A DNA stretch of 64,000 nucleotides, from assembly GCF_018446385.1 (NCBI RefSeq), contig NC_056000.1, positions 35,563,511 to 35,627,510 on the forward strand. The letters are read 5' to 3'. Of the stretch, positions 62,801 through 64,000 are shown piece after piece. How positions within the stretch are numbered: the stretch's first letter is position 1; the number at the start of each line of letters is the position of its first letter. This DNA is from Zingiber officinale. Its lineage: Eukaryota > Streptophyta > Magnoliopsida > Zingiberales > Zingiberaceae. A model generated the notes under the pieces. That model worked only from the letters and a program-made list of their open reading frames with translations, had not been told where the DNA came from and made no database searches. A program made the translations under genes and the position numbers.

Positions 62801-63958
62801 TTAGGAAGCAACACAAAGAATTGTTGCATCGATGAAATGAAGATAGAAAACAGGCTGATTCAGATACCTCATAAATGAATTAGAGAAATCACTTTAGCTA
62901 CTGATAACTGATATGTGATAACTAACAATGGAACAAACAAAATACGGAAAATGAGAAATTGTTGTATTTATTTATAGGATTTAGATGTGCACCTGGGAAA
63001 TTAGTGTCTCCCATGAGACGGAACTGGTTTTTTCTTCTAAACTTTGCTTAAGAGACTTCAGTCTGTCAGCTAGAATACTGCATGAGAGACGAACAGCTTC
63101 ACAACTTGATTCAGATGTAGTGCTCCCAGCAGTCCAGCCTCCCTGAACCATACTAAGAGTATCAGCTTGAATAATCCGTACCCTGTCCAAAAGCTTTTGG
63201 CTTCCACCTTCGAAGAGTTGGCCAAGTCCAAATGCCGTAATCTGCTTCACCTTTGTCCACAGTCCCTGTCCTAACTCAACTCCTCCAACTTCAACAACAA
63301 TCGAACTGTCATTTAGAATCGATACTTTCCCTGGAGTTGGTCTTAGTGTAACTTGGTGTACAATGGGTACCCAGGAAATTCCACGTTTTCTCCATTTATT
63401 GCAAAAGTTGAAGTGCCGGACCATTTCAAGGCGATCAAAATAGCTTGTTGATGAAATCAATTCATCAACTATAGCAGGTAGTGTATATTCAGGGTTTTCT
63501 CCAGCACTGCTTCCATAAAACATCTTAATGCTTTCGTAAGTATGCAAATTCTTATTTCTCACAAGATTGGCATCCATGGAGAGGTATGCTGCTACATGTT
63601 CAATAACTGTTTCAGAAATAAAAGATCCCTGTGCTTCTCCTGGAGCCCTCATAGCTGATTTACTTGGAAGATTTGTCCGACAGACTTTGATATCGAATGA
63701 GAGAGCACCCCAGTTGTATTTCCTTAGAGCTCCTACCACATTATATGGGATAGATGGGCTAACATCTTTTGTTATGCCTGCATTAATTAGTAGATCTACA
63801 TGCAAAGCTGTAATCTTCCCGTCGGACTTGAAACCAACAGAATAATTTATTTTCATTGGATGTCGTCCTCCAGTTATAACCATGTCTGTTTGGCGATCAA
63901 GGTACATCCTAACAGGACGCTGTAATTTATATGCAGCCAGAGCACATGCTGTTGCAAC
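59899..63958 (-). CDS. Aldehyde oxidase (molybdenum hydroxylase), 3' part
   Basis: Plant aldehyde oxidases are large cytosolic FAD/2Fe-2S/molybdenum enzymes that oxidise aldehydes such as abscisic and indole-3-acetic aldehyde. The window holds the last five exons: 63958-62993, 62673-62578, 62473-62375, 61843-61654 and 60131-59899, in phase, about 528 residues of the roughly 1350 expected; the Fe-S, FAD and early molybdopterin parts lie beyond the right edge. Visible motifs of the molybdenum domain: SKSAMRAPGEAQGSFISE, VVEVGGVELGQGLWTKV, QGGWTAGSTTSESSCEAVR, IYDCGQSLNPAVDMGQIEGA and, at the last exon junction, ASGEPPLLLAVSV with the glutamate equivalent to the catalytic Glu of xanthine dehydrogenase. 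Full-length xanthine dehydrogenase is less likely because of the RAPGEAQG and GEPPLLL variants. Which aldehyde it prefers cannot be told. Confidence 0.92.
60132..61653. other. Long last intron of the aldehyde oxidase gene
   Basis: A 1.5-kb AT-rich intron, longer than the other visible introns of this gene (about 100-1150 bp). A 93-codon frame at 60421-60702 on the opposite strand matches no family. I see no clear transposon ends in it. Confidence 0.6.
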
Positions 63959-64000
63959 CTAAACATCAGAATATCGACTTTTTAGAGTATTTAAAGATGA

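Overview
This is a nuclear genome window from a flowering plant, almost certainly a monocot. All recognisable genes are plant genes with GT-AG introns and AT-rich spacers. The EIN2, YABBY, barley-ExoI-like glucanase and aldehyde oxidase copies look monocot-like by eye; a ginger/banana-type genome (Zingiberales) would fit the repeats but cannot be proved here. Layout: positions 1-1210 are a near-identical, truncated copy of two internal exons of the ethylene-signalling gene EIN2; 1211-5.8 kb is AT-rich spacer; a complete EIN2 gene (+) runs to 15878; about 16.3-18.3 kb is a ~1 kb sequence present twice in tandem; a complete six-exon YABBY transcription-factor gene (-) lies at 20524-23841; two SINE-like insertions with perfect target duplications follow; a small unidentified gene (-) at about 25.7-26.1 kb is divergent from a two-exon 'Mal d 1-associated protein' type gene (+, 26705-28719); a complete nine-exon family GH3 beta-glucan exohydrolase gene (-) lies at 29170-32141; the 3' half of a molybdenum aldehyde oxidase gene (-) runs from 59899 off the right edge. 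Between the glucanase and the aldehyde oxidase lies one nest of LTR elements, 33873-59152, bounded by two related ~1.5 kb LTRs and a 5-bp target duplication (ataaa). Its own interior has no recognisable polymerase and is mostly degenerate tandem repeats (37-bp and ~69-bp modules). Nested inside are three solo LTRs, a fragment of a gag-bearing element with a CCHC knuckle, and a young-looking Ty1/copia element (48557-57175) with nearly identical LTRs. The solo LTR at 46330-48546 and the copia element inserted exactly side by side, so their 5-bp target duplications abut. The host genes form no shared pathway, although EIN2 (ethylene), YABBY (lateral-organ polarity) and aldehyde oxidase (ABA/IAA aldehydes) all touch hormone or development control. 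The most unusual objects are the repeat-filled giant element with its ~69-bp arrays, the partial EIN2 duplication, and the abutting insertions. Splice sites and proteins were read by eye; percent identities are rough estimates.
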